From a virus, in the IMG/VR virus record IMGVR_UViG_3300044638_006390, positions 1 to 61,051 of that record: a stretch of 61,051 nt of DNA. The stretch is one strand, 5' to 3'. Position numbers and translations under genes: made by a program. The stretch's first letter is position 1, and every line of letters starts with the position of its first letter. Below, piece after piece: positions 43,228-51,732 of the stretch. The notes beneath the pieces were generated by a model. It ran no database searches, had not been told where the DNA came from, and saw nothing but the letters and a program-made list of their open reading frames with translations.

Positions 43228-45654
43228 TTATCCCCCATAAAGGTGATTATATTTATCAGGTCCCATTCTTGTGTGACCAATTTTGCTTCTATCTAAATTA
43301 CCAACAATACCAGCTGTTGTTAATGGATCTCTTCTTGAAGAAGTCATTCCGGCACTTGATTGAAAGCTACTGTTAGCTCTTCTTATTTGTCCGTTTGCTT
43401 CTATTGGTTGATCTTCCATTGTCTCATCGTACATATTGCTTTCTTGAGACTTGTTATACATATAGTAACCAGCTGCAGCCACGCCAACACCAAGAGCCGC
43501 TAAACCAATTTTAGGCTTTAGTCTTTGATATGTTTCTCTTATATTGTCGTCCCTAAGACCTCTTCCAAGACCTTTTGATGAAAGATTCTTTTTTAATCCT
43601 CTTACGAATTCAGAGTCCTCTGCCATTCTTCCAGAAGTAGCATTGTAGGAATCTGTTACTTCTTGAGCTGCTTCTCCACTTCTTATTTTAGCTGCCGCTG
43701 CTACATCATCTGGACTTCCCATTTCAAGAACTCTTGTTGTTGTATCATCTATTCTTCCCTGAAATGATCCAAACCCTTCTCCAGATTGCGACATAGAAAA
43801 ATTAATACCTCTTTGTGCTGGCAATGCGTCGTTAGTCCCCATCTCCTCTAAGAGTGCACTGGCACCCTCTGCTATATCTCCTGTCATATTATGGGTCGTT
43901 AGCCCTCTGTTCCTTAGAGAGTAATATACATCTCGTTTTACGTCGTCTATATTGTCTCGAAGTTTTGTGGCAACCATTCTTGCTTGTTCTAGGTCAGAAA
44001 AATGACCCATTTGAACAAGATCTTCTGCGGTATTTTGGCCTACTAAAATACTGAGCTTTTCAACACCTTGGTCTGCTATCTCTACAGCTCTTCTGTGTCC
44101 AATTACGTTTCCAGAATCTTCTCTAGCTAAATCTCCAAGTACTACGTTAACTATCTTTCCTTCAGGAGCATCAACGGCTGATAGTCCAAATTTGTTTGCT
44201 TTATAGTCAGCCATAAATTCGTCGCTAAAAAGTTTATACTTTGATAAACCGTCACTTCCAGTAACTTCTATGTCTTTTACTATTGATGCAGGTAACATAA
44301 CTCTTGAAATTTCATCTGCAGATGCACCATATAATCTTGTAACTTTTTGTTCTTCAAAATGTGAAACACCAAACTCACTTAAAAGTTTTGCATCTGTTCT
44401 TCCAACATTATTAAATTCTCTTATCATAGCAGTCATTTTTGTATCAGTTAAGTCATCCAGTGTTTGACCTGCTGCAGAAGCTCTAAGTTGCCTTGCTACG
44501 TGACGTTCTCTAATAACAGATGCGGCATATCCTTCTGTGGTGCTAGCAGAAGGCACGTTGTATGGAACTGAAGATGTCATTGTTGCTAATTCCACAAAAC
44601 TTCTTCTAAGATAAGGATCGTCAATAACGCCACCCATTCCGGACTTAGACAAAGTTTCAAGATAGCTACCTTTTTGGGCATCGCTAGCTATTCCAAATGT
44701 CTTAGATATATTATCTATAATTCCTGTTTTCCTAAGTATGTCTGGCCTTGTATGAAAGTCCGTAAATCCAATATGCTCTCTTGTAGCTGCAAGTCCTTCT
44801 ATTAATCTTTCATCTATTTCTGTATTTGAGCCATGTATCATTGCTTCTACTAAATCCATTGGAGAAGTTCTAAGCGTTGGAGATATGCCAGATGATTTAA
44901 CTATTCCATCTAGAATGCCAAGAGTTCTAGATTGTTGTCCATAACTTACTCCAGAGTTCATTACCTCACTAGTTACTGCTATGTCTGGGTCTACATTCCT
45001 AAGTATTTGCATCTGCTGTTGAATGCGTGCTTTTGTTGAGTCGGTGTCTAAAACTGTTTTTGAAATTTGCTTTGTTGTTTCGTCAACAGAAGTTTCTATA
45101 AACTTTCCTTCAGAGAAGGCAATAATTGAACCAGAATCTGTAATTAACTTTACTCCCCTTAAACCCTCATCTGTTTGCGTAGCATAATTAAAAACTGCGT
45201 CAGACATATGTTGAACGTGTGCAATGTTTGTTGTTGGGGTTGGGGCAGCTGCTCTAGTTATACTTTTCATTGCCTTTCGTACTTCAGGTGAAAGATGAGA
45301 CCTCCCTTGTGCTAACTCTAATGATCCATCTAAGATAAATCGAACCATATAATTTGTTAAAATTGTATCTGTTTGGGCCATATGGTTTCCTGCAGATAAT
45401 TGTTTTAAAAAATCTCCGCCGCTAGCTGTAGCATCACGTTCTATTAATTCTAAAAGATTAGTATTTAGTGATATATTCTCTATACCAAATGGAGTAGCCT
45501 TTCCACCTATTGTAGCTTGAGCTATAGTTTCTGGAGCAAACAATGCTGATCTAACTTTATTGAATGCAATAACCTCGTCAGTTTCTCCTGCTGCTGTAGC
45601 AAGAGCTTTTTCACCAAGGTACTCTCTAGCTAAATCTAAACTGTTGATTACTTT
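43228..45654 (-). CDS. C-terminal part of the split DEDDh nuclease/virion giant protein
   Basis: No good start exists at the first Met-type codon (TTG 45543); the frame is open upstream from 45654 and reads KVINSLDLAREYLGEKALATAAGETDEVIAFN, a natural continuation of the upstream protein. The ExoIII motif GNHMAQTD (H and D five residues apart) lies 54-59 residues after TTG 45543. The rest is about 700 residues without a recognised domain, plus one membrane-like helix near the end (IGLAALGVGVAAAGYYMY). It should be made only by a +1 shift from the gene upstream. Confidence 0.7.
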   Translation of the reverse strand, partial: KVINSLDLAREYLGEKALATAAGETDEVIAFNKVRSALFAPETIAQATIGGKATPFGIENISLNTNLLELIERDATASGGDFLKQLSAGNHMAQTDTILTNYMVRFILDGSLELAQGRSHLSPEVRKAMKSITRAAAPTPTTNIAHVQHMSDAVFNYATQTDEGLRGVKLITDSGSIIAFSEGKFIETSVDETTKQISKTVLDTDSTKARIQQQMQILRNVDPDIAVTSEVMNSGVSYGQQSRTLGILDGIVKSSGISPTLRTSPMDLVEAMIHGSNTEIDERLIEGLAATREHIGFTDFHTRPDILRKTGIIDNISKTFGIASDAQKGSYLETLSKSGMGGVIDDPYLRRSFVELATMTSSVPYNVPSASTTEGYAASVIRERHVARQLRASAAGQTLDDLTDTKMTAMIREFNNVGRTDAKLLSEFGVSHFEEQKVTRLYGASADEISRVMLPASIVKDIEVTGSDGLSKYKLFSDEFMADYKANKFGLSAVDAPEGKIVNVVLGDLAREDSGNVIGHRRAVEIADQGVEKLSILVGQNTAEDLVQMGHFSDLEQARMVATKLRDNIDDVKRDVYYSLRNRGLTTHNMTGDIAEGASALLEEMGTNDALPAQRGINFSMSQSGEGFGSFQGRIDDTTTRVLEMGSPDDVAAAAKIRSGEAAQEVTDSYNATSGRMAEDSEFVRGLKKNLSSKGLGRGLRDDNIRETYQRLKPKIGLAALGVGVAAAGYYMYNKSQESNMYDETMEDQPIEANGQIRRANSSFQSSAGMTSSRRDPLTTAGIVGNLDRSKIGHTRMGPDKYNHLYGG

Positions 45655-46759
45655 TCCGTTCTTTTACCATTCCTTGAAAACTTTCGAAAAGATTTGCTGC
45701 TTCTGCGTCTCCAAAGAAATCATCGCCTAAACTAAAAATAGAAGTATGTATTTTTTCGATGTCAAACTTTGCGTTATGAAACATAATAAAGTCATTATCA
45801 ATCATATTTCTAAAAATATTTTTATAATCGTCTACTGCCGCAAGTCTTCCTTCTGGGGTAAGTAGATCCCTAAGACCTCTTGGCGATGTTTCAAGTGCTG
45901 TTTCCATATCATAAGTAGCTTGTGCCAGACTTCTTGTACCGCCACCAGATTCTGGAACAGTAATCATTTGCATTTCTTTAGTGCTAAAATGTGCTGACAT
46001 AATAGGATTGCTACTTCCAGATTGAAATCCTCCAGTTGCAGATCTTGAAATTTCCATTTCTGTTGTAGCTAAAGATCTTACTTCTGAAAATGCACCCAGT
46101 CCAGACGTTTCAGTATCTACTGTTACAACTCTGGCATTTCTTCCCGATGCAATTATGTCAGCTAATAGCTGTCTAGATTTGCCCATGTTTTCAAGGGTTG
46201 TTGAACTAGGTAGTCCACTTGTACCAAAACCAAATGCTCTTACCCCTTCTTTGGTTGGGTCTATACTTATAGTTAAAGAGTTTAATAAATTTGCAGCATG
46301 GTGGTTTGCGTTACGCGTATCTATACCATATCTTCCTGCTCCAGTAATTAAGTTGCTACTTTCCAGAGGTATCGATGGTGGTCCAATGTCTCTTAAGAGA
46401 CCTTCCATATTGAGAAGCCCAGGCCCTTTTATTGTATCAATTAGTTCTCTTCTATTTTTATAATTTCTTATAAGACTAAAATTCATTACTGGACTTGACT
46501 GAGCTGCTTTTAACATTCTTGTCTGTGCTACAGACATGTTGTTTGGCATTTCTTGTCTTAGAAAGTTTTGGTATATACCTTCAAGGTTTACATACTCTGC
46601 CATAAAGTTATCTGAAGATCCAAATACTCTATTTATTTCCGTACTGCCAATAGGACTGCGAATGCCTCTACTTATTTTTGCTGCTACGTCTGACCTACCT
46701 CTGGCAAGTCTTTGCATCGGCAAGTCTAACATGTCCAGATACTCGTTTAAGTTAGACAT
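45626..46759 (-). CDS. N-terminal part of the split DEDDh (DnaQ-like) nuclease giant
   Basis: Frame 0 gives 377 residues. ExoI is VVTVDTETSGL (D215, E217) and ExoII is FIMFHNAKFDIEKIH (D333), but the ExoIII His-Asp pair is absent, so the nuclease fold would be incomplete. Codon 368 is CGG (45656-45658) followed by A. A +1 shift there joins the 808-aa downstream frame, restoring ExoIII (His459/Asp464 of the 1176-aa product). Without a shift the frame ends KSNQQFRFS. A DNA- or RNA-trimming 3'-5' exonuclease fused to a large structural-type body is unusual. Confidence 0.75.
   Translation of the reverse strand: MSNLNEYLDMLDLPMQRLARGRSDVAAKISRGIRSPIGSTEINRVFGSSDNFMAEYVNLEGIYQNFLRQEMPNNMSVAQTRMLKAAQSSPVMNFSLIRNYKNRRELIDTIKGPGLLNMEGLLRDIGPPSIPLESSNLITGAGRYGIDTRNANHHAANLLNSLTISIDPTKEGVRAFGFGTSGLPSSTTLENMGKSRQLLADIIASGRNARVVTVDTETSGLGAFSEVRSLATTEMEISRSATGGFQSGSSNPIMSAHFSTKEMQMITVPESGGGTRSLAQATYDMETALETSPRGLRDLLTPEGRLAAVDDYKNIFRNMIDNDFIMFHNAKFDIEKIHTSIFSLGDDFFGDAEAANLFESFQGMVKERKSNQQFRFS
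45655..45658 (-). other. CGGA +1 recoding site between the nuclease halves
   Basis: In frame with ATG 46759. The shift places ExoI, ExoII and ExoIII in a single polypeptide. An AAGGA lies about 14 nt upstream, but the other three sites lack a matching element. Confidence 0.8.
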
Positions 46760-47471
46760 TATCTTTTTCCGTTGAAGCCTCTATGTATTCGTCTATTTCA
46801 ATAGTTCCAAGTTTTTGCTTAAGGAGTTTTTCTCTTTGATTTTCAATTGATTGAACTTTGTTAATAATGTCAGAAATAGCCTGAGCAGTATCAAGCTGTA
46901 CCTGTCCAACTTTTGCTTTTGCTTCTCTTGTTGCAAGAAGCTGATTTCTTAAATCTTTTCTTCTCTTATGTAGCTTGTCTTCAAGTTCTACTGCAAGATG
47001 TAATTCTTTTTTAAGGATTGGCTGTCCGTCTTGATCAATTCCAATAACATTCTCTTGAATAAAATGTTCTTTTGCCAACAACTTAGTTTTTCTCAAGTAC
47101 TGAACTTCTTGATCTACAAGGTCTCTTACCATAGATACTTCAATAAGATTGTTTGGATTGACATCTAACTGCTCAAGATACTCTACAGTGAATTGAGAAA
47201 CCATTGCCATCTCTATTGGACATGGATTTCCTCTTGGTGCCAAGCTCTCTTTTAATAAAGGGCATGTTGAAGCAAAGATGCACTTCTCTGCCTCACAGTT
47301 CATTGGAATAGATGAAAACATTGCGTTGCGCGTTTTTTGCGGACGAATAAGTTCTATTGCTTTATCTTTATCTTCTTCTGTCCAAGATTCTGGAAAAAAC
47401 AAATCTGGTCTTAAAGACTCAAACTGTTTCATAAAATAATTCTTGTTTTCACTTTTTTCTATATTAGACAT
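46752..47471 (-). CDS. Cys-cluster protein, 239 aa
   Basis: Start ATG 47471 is preferred over the earlier 47513 because it overlaps the zinc-ribbon stop by 8 nt, the coupling used through this operon. Four cysteines occur as MNCEAEKCIFASTCPLLKESLAPRGNPCP, a likely zinc or iron-sulfur site. The C-terminal half is helical/coiled. A small-terminase or DNA-binding role is possible given its position upstream of terminase, but not shown. Confidence 0.55.
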   Translation of the reverse strand: MSNIEKSENKNYFMKQFESLRPDLFFPESWTEEDKDKAIELIRPQKTRNAMFSSIPMNCEAEKCIFASTCPLLKESLAPRGNPCPIEMAMVSQFTVEYLEQLDVNPNNLIEVSMVRDLVDQEVQYLRKTKLLAKEHFIQENVIGIDQDGQPILKKELHLAVELEDKLHKRRKDLRNQLLATREAKAKVGQVQLDTAQAISDIINKVQSIENQREKLLKQKLGTIEIDEYIEASTEKDNV

Positions 47472-47637
47472 TAAAATCAATCCACTCTGACCTAAATAAA
47501 CCTCGTTCATCAAAATGTTCTATTAATGAACTTTTACACTTCATACAATAATAGTCTCTTGTATAAGTAAAATCTTCTTCTTGGATGTAATACTCAATTA
47601 CGTTTTGTAATTTTTCAAGACATCTTGGGCATTGCAT
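47464..47637 (-). CDS. Small zinc-ribbon protein, 57 aa
   Basis: MQCPRCLEKLQNVIEYYIQE, then TRDYYCMKCKSSLIEHF. Two Cys-x-x-Cys pairs 25 residues apart form a zinc ribbon. It starts 3 nt after the previous stop and overlaps the next gene by 8 nt. Likely a nucleic-acid or protein-binding accessory factor. Confidence 0.75.
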   Translation of the reverse strand: MQCPRCLEKLQNVIEYYIQEEDFTYTRDYYCMKCKSSLIEHFDERGLFRSEWIDFNV

Positions 47638-47640
47638 TCA

Positions 47641-48051
47641 CTACCTGTCCATTAATATTTCGCTTAAGCTTTTTTGAAGCTTTTCAACTATTTCAATATT
47701 AGTTCCAGCGTTAGTGAACAGGCCAACCTCTCTCATCTGGTCAGCTGTTAAAGAAGAGTTCATAATATATCTTGCGCCTTTGCATATGTCGCAATAGTTT
47801 TCTCTATCATCGCTTGCGCATATACATGGGTCTATTATACTAAAGAATTCTAAAGCTTTTGCAATGTCATACCATCTTGCTTTAAAGGACTTTTTTGTTT
47901 GTTCTTTATAAGCTCTAAGCTTAGCTTGATCCGAGGAAAGTAATGTTCCCATGTCAAGTGCCTGTTTCATTAGTTCTGTAATAGTTTTATATAAAAAGTT
48001 TGGCAATTCAAAATCGCCATTTTCATTAATAAAGTTTTTCCAGTCATTCAT
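47641..48051 (-). CDS. Small helical protein with Cys-rich loop
   Basis: 136 aa: helices around KTITELMKQALDMGTLLSSDQAKLRAYKEQ, then IIDPCICASDDRENYCDICKGARY (four Cys, probable zinc site) and a C-terminal helix IEIVEKLQKSLSEILM. Possible DNA-packaging accessory protein by position. Family not recognised. Confidence 0.55.
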   Translation of the reverse strand: MNDWKNFINENGDFELPNFLYKTITELMKQALDMGTLLSSDQAKLRAYKEQTKKSFKARWYDIAKALEFFSIIDPCICASDDRENYCDICKGARYIMNSSLTADQMREVGLFTNAGTNIEIVEKLQKSLSEILMDR

Positions 48052-48083
48052 AACATTTCACATCTTTCTTATTATAAAATTAG

Positions 48084-48395
48084 TTAAGCGCTTCTTCCAG
48101 ACCCTTGTGCGGTTCTTGGTGGATTGTAAGAATTGCCTCTTCTTGATTTGGTCGCCATATAACCTCCAGCAGCGACTGCTGCTCTTTTATATCCTTGATT
48201 CATCTGTCTAGAGCGTATTGCAACATTATGTGCAAGATCTGCAGCAGGCGTACCTCCAGCTGCAATTACAGCATCTGCAGCCCTAGCACCTTTTGCAATG
48301 TGCTTAGCAGATCCTCTTCCACCTTTAGCTAAATAATTGGCAGCCCTCTGACTGTCCATAAACAAAGCTTTTCCAACTGCACCGCGCATATTCAT
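48084..48395 (-). CDS. Small basic Ala/Gly/Arg-rich protein 1
   Basis: 103 aa: MNMRGAVGKALFMDSQRAAN, GGRGSAKHIAKGARAADAVIAAGGTPAADLAH and a C-terminal SRRGNSYNPPRTAQGSGR. Net positive and partly unstructured, similar in style to the next gene. A DNA-binding internal head protein is a reasonable guess. Confidence 0.5.
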   Translation of the reverse strand: MNMRGAVGKALFMDSQRAANYLAKGGRGSAKHIAKGARAADAVIAAGGTPAADLAHNVAIRSRQMNQGYKRAAVAAGGYMATKSRRGNSYNPPRTAQGSGRSA

Positions 48396-48404
48396 AATAA
48401 TCTC

Positions 48405-48608
48405 CTAATACTTGTACATTCCAGTAGATCTTCCAACAGTTTTGCTGACACCCCTACCTCTTCTGCCACTGGTAATATACTTAGCTGTAGCTAGTCCACC
48501 AATACCCATTGCTCCAGCCTTCATTGGATGAGCCATCGAGTACTTGGCAACTTTGCTAGATGTGAACTTACCTTTTGCTGCTGCTGCTGCAGGATTTAAA
48601 CGTGGCAT
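48405..48608 (-). CDS. Small basic Ala/Gly/Lys-rich protein 2
   Basis: 67 aa: MPRLNPAAAAAKGKFTSSKV, MAHPMKAGAMGIGGLATAKYITSGRRGRG. It belongs to the same compositional class as its neighbour and the 185-aa Gly-zipper protein. Probably a virion-internal or nucleoid-like protein. Confidence 0.5.
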   Translation of the reverse strand: MPRLNPAAAAAKGKFTSSKVAKYSMAHPMKAGAMGIGGLATAKYITSGRRGRGVSKTVGRSTGMYKY

Positions 48609-48653
48609 GTGTACTCCTGTATTTATGCTTATATCTTTATATAGTAGCTATAA

Positions 48654-49718
48654 TTACTTAATTACGTCCAATTTCTTTTGTGGTTTTTCAATTTCAAATT
48701 TAAAAGAGTTATTCTCAAACCCTATATGAAAGGTAGTGCCTTTTGGCATTGGCGACGAAATAAGGGTATCAGCTATTAGATTCTCAATACCTTCTCTTCT
48801 TATTTGAGATAAGCCTCTAGCGCCTTTTATAGTGTCAATACCTTTTTCTATTAAAGCTTGAATCACTTCGTCCGTATATTCGACTTGATAACCTTTTTTA
48901 GAAAGTTTGTCTATAACTATAGACATTTCAATTCTTGCAATTTTTTCACAATCAATTTCAGATAAAAAGTTAAATATTACAATTTTATCAATTCTATTTA
49001 AAAATTCTGGTTTAAATTGCTTTTTAATAGCATCGTTTGTATTTCTTTCAATTATAGACCTATTTGGTATTGCCTTAGTTCCTAACTTGTATGATATGTC
49101 TCTATTGAACCCTGTGCCACTTGATAGTAGGTGGTCGCTAGTCTTGTCGTTTCCAAGGTTGGTGGTCATTATTATTATTGTATTTTTGAAGTTAACGACC
49201 TCACCTTTAGCATCTGTTAGGATGCCATCGTCAAAAACTCTAAGAAAGGTGTTCCAGATATCTGGGTGTGCTTTTTCAACCTCGTCAAGCAATACGACAG
49301 TTGAAGGATTTTGCTTTACTAGATTGACTAGCTGGCCACCTTCGTCATGGCCAATATAGCCAGGAGGGGAACCTATAAGCTTTTGATTCTCGTGCTTGTG
49401 CTGAAATTCGCCACAGTCAATTCTTACCATTGGATATTCGTTTCCAAATAGATATTTATGAAGAGAATTGGCAAGATGTGTTTTTCCCACACCAGAAGAT
49501 CCGGCAAATAATAAAACACCTAATGGTCTATCCTCATCACCTAAACCTACTTGAGATCTCTTAAGGGAACTAACTATAGCATCTATAGCTGGATCCTGAC
49601 CTATAACAGAAGTCTTTAAATAGTTTTCTAATCCAAGAAACTTTTGTCTTGCAATTGGCTTTGGTTTCTTTACGGCATCTTTTTTCTTAGTAGGAAATGG
49701 ATAGTCGTCCATATCCAT
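48654..49718 (-). CDS. ClpA/B D2-type AAA+ ATPase
   Basis: 354 aa from ATG 49718. Walker A LLFAGSSGVGKTHLANSL, Walker B VVLLDEVEKAHPDIWNTFL, sensor-1 IIIMTTNLG, arginine-finger block FKPEFLNRIDKIVIF and sensor-2 KGARGLSQIRR identify the C-terminal AAA+ domain of Hsp100 unfoldases. No protease partner is seen here. There is no clear ribosome site. The frame is open upstream, and a +1 shift at CGG (49729-49731) in the overlapping upstream gene adds a 136-residue N-terminal domain (493 aa in total). It may remodel head or tail complexes. Confidence 0.85.
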   Translation of the reverse strand: MDMDDYPFPTKKKDAVKKPKPIARQKFLGLENYLKTSVIGQDPAIDAIVSSLKRSQVGLGDEDRPLGVLLFAGSSGVGKTHLANSLHKYLFGNEYPMVRIDCGEFQHKHENQKLIGSPPGYIGHDEGGQLVNLVKQNPSTVVLLDEVEKAHPDIWNTFLRVFDDGILTDAKGEVVNFKNTIIIMTTNLGNDKTSDHLLSSGTGFNRDISYKLGTKAIPNRSIIERNTNDAIKKQFKPEFLNRIDKIVIFNFLSEIDCEKIARIEMSIVIDKLSKKGYQVEYTDEVIQALIEKGIDTIKGARGLSQIRREGIENLIADTLISSPMPKGTTFHIGFENNSFKFEIEKPQKKLDVIK

Positions 49719-50136
49719 CTTTTTGTTTCCGATTCTTCTTAAAGTTTTTTATAGAATCAAGAAAAGCTTTTGAAAAATCATCATCTTCATTAGAGTCATC
49801 TTCCTTATCCGCCATTGGTGGGCCATAAGATAAAGCTACCCATGAGTCGACATCTAGACCAGGGTTAAGCATTATGCATCCTGTGTATAGTGCGTCTAAA
49901 CAAGATTCAGCTGCTCTGCGTGACATTAGTCTAAGAGACTCTGTTATATCACCTTTTAAGTTAAAAATAAAATTCTCTATAATAGACTTACGGTAGAGAA
50001 TATAGTATTCACTCTCACTTTTGTCGTCTTTTGAAAAAGAAAGTGATTCAAGAAATGTTTGAACATCTTCTGGCTCTAGCACTTTGAACTTAACAAATGT
50101 TGCTAGTTCAGGCATATATATTTGATATATTCTCAA
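49687..50136 (-). CDS. N-terminal domain gene that feeds into the AAA+ ATPase by +1 shift
   Basis: Frame 0 gives 149 aa: MRIYQIYMPELATFVKFKVL, helices with SEYYILYRKSIIENFIFNL and SRRAAESCLDALYTGCIML, an acidic DKEDDSNEDDDFSKAF linker, then FKKNR136 KQKDGYGRLSISY. R136 is CGG followed by A. Skipping that A gives NKK-MDMDDYPFPTKKK, directly the ATPase frame. The shorter product would be the domain alone, perhaps a regulator; the long product is an N-domain/AAA+ fusion like other Hsp100 proteins. Confidence 0.7.
   Translation of the reverse strand: MRIYQIYMPELATFVKFKVLEPEDVQTFLESLSFSKDDKSESEYYILYRKSIIENFIFNLKGDITESLRLMSRRAAESCLDALYTGCIMLNPGLDVDSWVALSYGPPMADKEDDSNEDDDFSKAFLDSIKNFKKNRKQKDGYGRLSISY
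49728..49731 (-). other. CGGA +1 recoding site joining the N-domain to the AAA+ ATPase
   Basis: In frame at codon 136 of the gene starting at 50136. This site is less forced than the others, since ATG 49718 offers an alternative start in a 32-nt overlap. Confidence 0.6.
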
Positions 50137-50320
50137 TTTGACTCACACTTCTATTTAAATATAGTTATATAGTAACTATAAAAATAAATTGAGTCAATGC
50201 TTACCTGTATCAGGATACGCTTTTATTATTGACTTGCCTTGATAAGTATCAACTAACGGATAGACGATAGCTTCTCTCTCTAATATCCAGTATACCACTA
50301 CTGTCAAGTGGTTTGTCAAC

Positions 50321-50476
50321 TCAATCGTCAATAATATCTTCTATTGCAGGATGTGGTTCCATGCAGGGTCCAGACATTGCCCAATACGCTACTAAATCAT
50401 GAGGGGTGTTAAATCTCTTCTTTAGTAAAATTAAAGCACGTTGAAAGTCTGTATTTATTTCTGCTCTGTTTTCCAC
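50321..50476 (-). CDS. Small hypothetical protein, 51 aa (GTG start)
   Basis: GTG 50476 follows AAGGA with a 5-nt spacer and is preferred over an upstream TTG. It reads ENRAEINTDFQRALILLKKRFNTPHDLVAYWAMSGPCMEPHPAIEDIIDD. Helical then acidic. The 184-nt gap to the next leftward gene holds an AT-rich stretch without a clear terminator. Confidence 0.45.
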   Translation of the reverse strand: MENRAEINTDFQRALILLKKRFNTPHDLVAYWAMSGPCMEPHPAIEDIIDD

Positions 50477-50536
50477 TTTTGTCCTTTTTGTCGTGATATA
50501 CTTGCGACTCAATTATATCACAAGGATGAATTTATT

Positions 50537-50707
50537 ATGGCAAAAATGACAGATGACGCAGTGCTACTAAAGAAACTATATGCTCTTTTAGAAGTTGTTA
50601 AAAAAGAAACGTTAGGTGCCGACTATCAAAGACGCCTTGAAATGAAAGAAGTACAAGCCAAGATAGAAGAAAAGATACTATCAATGCGCATGACTACAGA
50701 TGCCTAA
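50537..50707 (+). CDS. Small helical protein, 56 aa
   Basis: ATG 50537 follows AAGGATG at 9-10 nt. It reads MAKMTDDAVLLKKLYALLEV..TLGADYQRRLEMKEVQAKIEEKILSMR, one continuous amphipathic helix. It precedes recA by 50 nt. Unknown; could be a coiled-coil regulator. Confidence 0.5.
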   Translation: MAKMTDDAVLLKKLYALLEVVKKETLGADYQRRLEMKEVQAKIEEKILSMRMTTDA

Positions 50708-50757
50708 CTATGGTATTATTATGTCTATACATAAAACGAAAGTAGGATCCACTACAT

Positions 50758-51732
50758 ATGGACGAATCAAAACAACTTGAACTAGCCATTGCTCAAATAG
50801 AAAAGCAATTTGGTGCTGGTTCAGTAATGAGATTAGGTTCTTCAGATTTTGAATCTTGGCCAGCTGTGCCAACAGGCGCATTGTCATTAGATAGAATCTT
50901 AGGTATTGGCGGTTTGCCAAGAGGTCGTGTAGTAGAAATCTATGGTCCAGAGTCTTCTGGCAAATCAACCCTTGCTTTGTCGGTTGTGGCACAGGCTCAA
51001 AAGATGGGTCTCCGCTGTGCTTATATTGATGCAGAGCATGCACTTGATCCAGTTTACATGCAAGCCTTGGGTGTTGACCTAGATGAACTACTATTAGCTC
51101 AGCCAGACTACGGCGAGCAAGGACTAGAGATTGTTGACAAGCTTATTAGAACTGGTGAGATTGGCGTTATAGTTGTTGACTCAGTTGCTTCACTGATTCC
51201 TAAGGCAGAGCTAGAAGGCGAGATGGAGTCCGCTCAGATGGGTCTACAAGCCCGTATGATGGCCAAAGCAATGCGTAAGCTAGTTGGACTAGCTAATCAG
51301 CATAAAACTCTTATTATCTTCATTAATCAATTAAGAAGCAAGATTGGCATTATGTTTGGCAATCCTGAAACCACTCCTGGTGGGATGGCACTTAAGTATG
51401 CTTGCTCTGTACGTATTGACATCCGCAAGAAGGAAGATATCAAGGACAAGGCAGGTAATGCTGTAGGCATTGTGTCTAAGGTCAAGATCATCAAGAATAA
51501 GATGGCACCCCCAATGAAGATTACTGAGTTCTCTATCATATACGGAACTGGCATTGATCAATATGGATGCGTGCTAGATGTTGCAATTGCAGATGGTTTG
51601 TTTACGCAAAAAGGTGCATGGATCTATTACGGTGGAGAACTCTTTGCACAAGGTAGAGAAAATGCACTCACTCAGCTGCGTGACAACCCTGAACTGTTTG
51701 AAGAAGTTAAGAAACACTTAAACGATGCCTGA
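50758..51732 (+). CDS. recA: RecA recombinase
   Basis: 324 aa. Walker A GPESSGKST, VVVDSVASL (Walker B), the helical MESAQMGLQARMMAKAMRKL block and the loop-2 block FINQLRSKIGIMFGNPETTPGGMALKYACSVRIDIRK all match RecA. The usual acidic C-terminal extension is shorter than in bacterial RecA (about 350 aa). It pairs homologous DNA strands for recombination/repair during replication. It contains no in-frame CGG. Confidence 0.95.
   Translation: MDESKQLELAIAQIEKQFGAGSVMRLGSSDFESWPAVPTGALSLDRILGIGGLPRGRVVEIYGPESSGKSTLALSVVAQAQKMGLRCAYIDAEHALDPVYMQALGVDLDELLLAQPDYGEQGLEIVDKLIRTGEIGVIVVDSVASLIPKAELEGEMESAQMGLQARMMAKAMRKLVGLANQHKTLIIFINQLRSKIGIMFGNPETTPGGMALKYACSVRIDIRKKEDIKDKAGNAVGIVSKVKIIKNKMAPPMKITEFSIIYGTGIDQYGCVLDVAIADGLFTQKGAWIYYGGELFAQGRENALTQLRDNPELFEEVKKHLNDA

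Noticed and set aside
42746-43240. 164-codon Pro/Ala-rich plus-strand frame
   Set aside because: Shadow of the Gly-zipper gene; Gly codons read backwards give Pro.
45626-45700. Simple sequencing error in an A run as the explanation of the nuclease split
   Set aside because: Possible for this site alone, but four independent sites all share CGGA and no other CGG codons occur in frame, so an error is unlikely as a general cause. It remains the main alternative.
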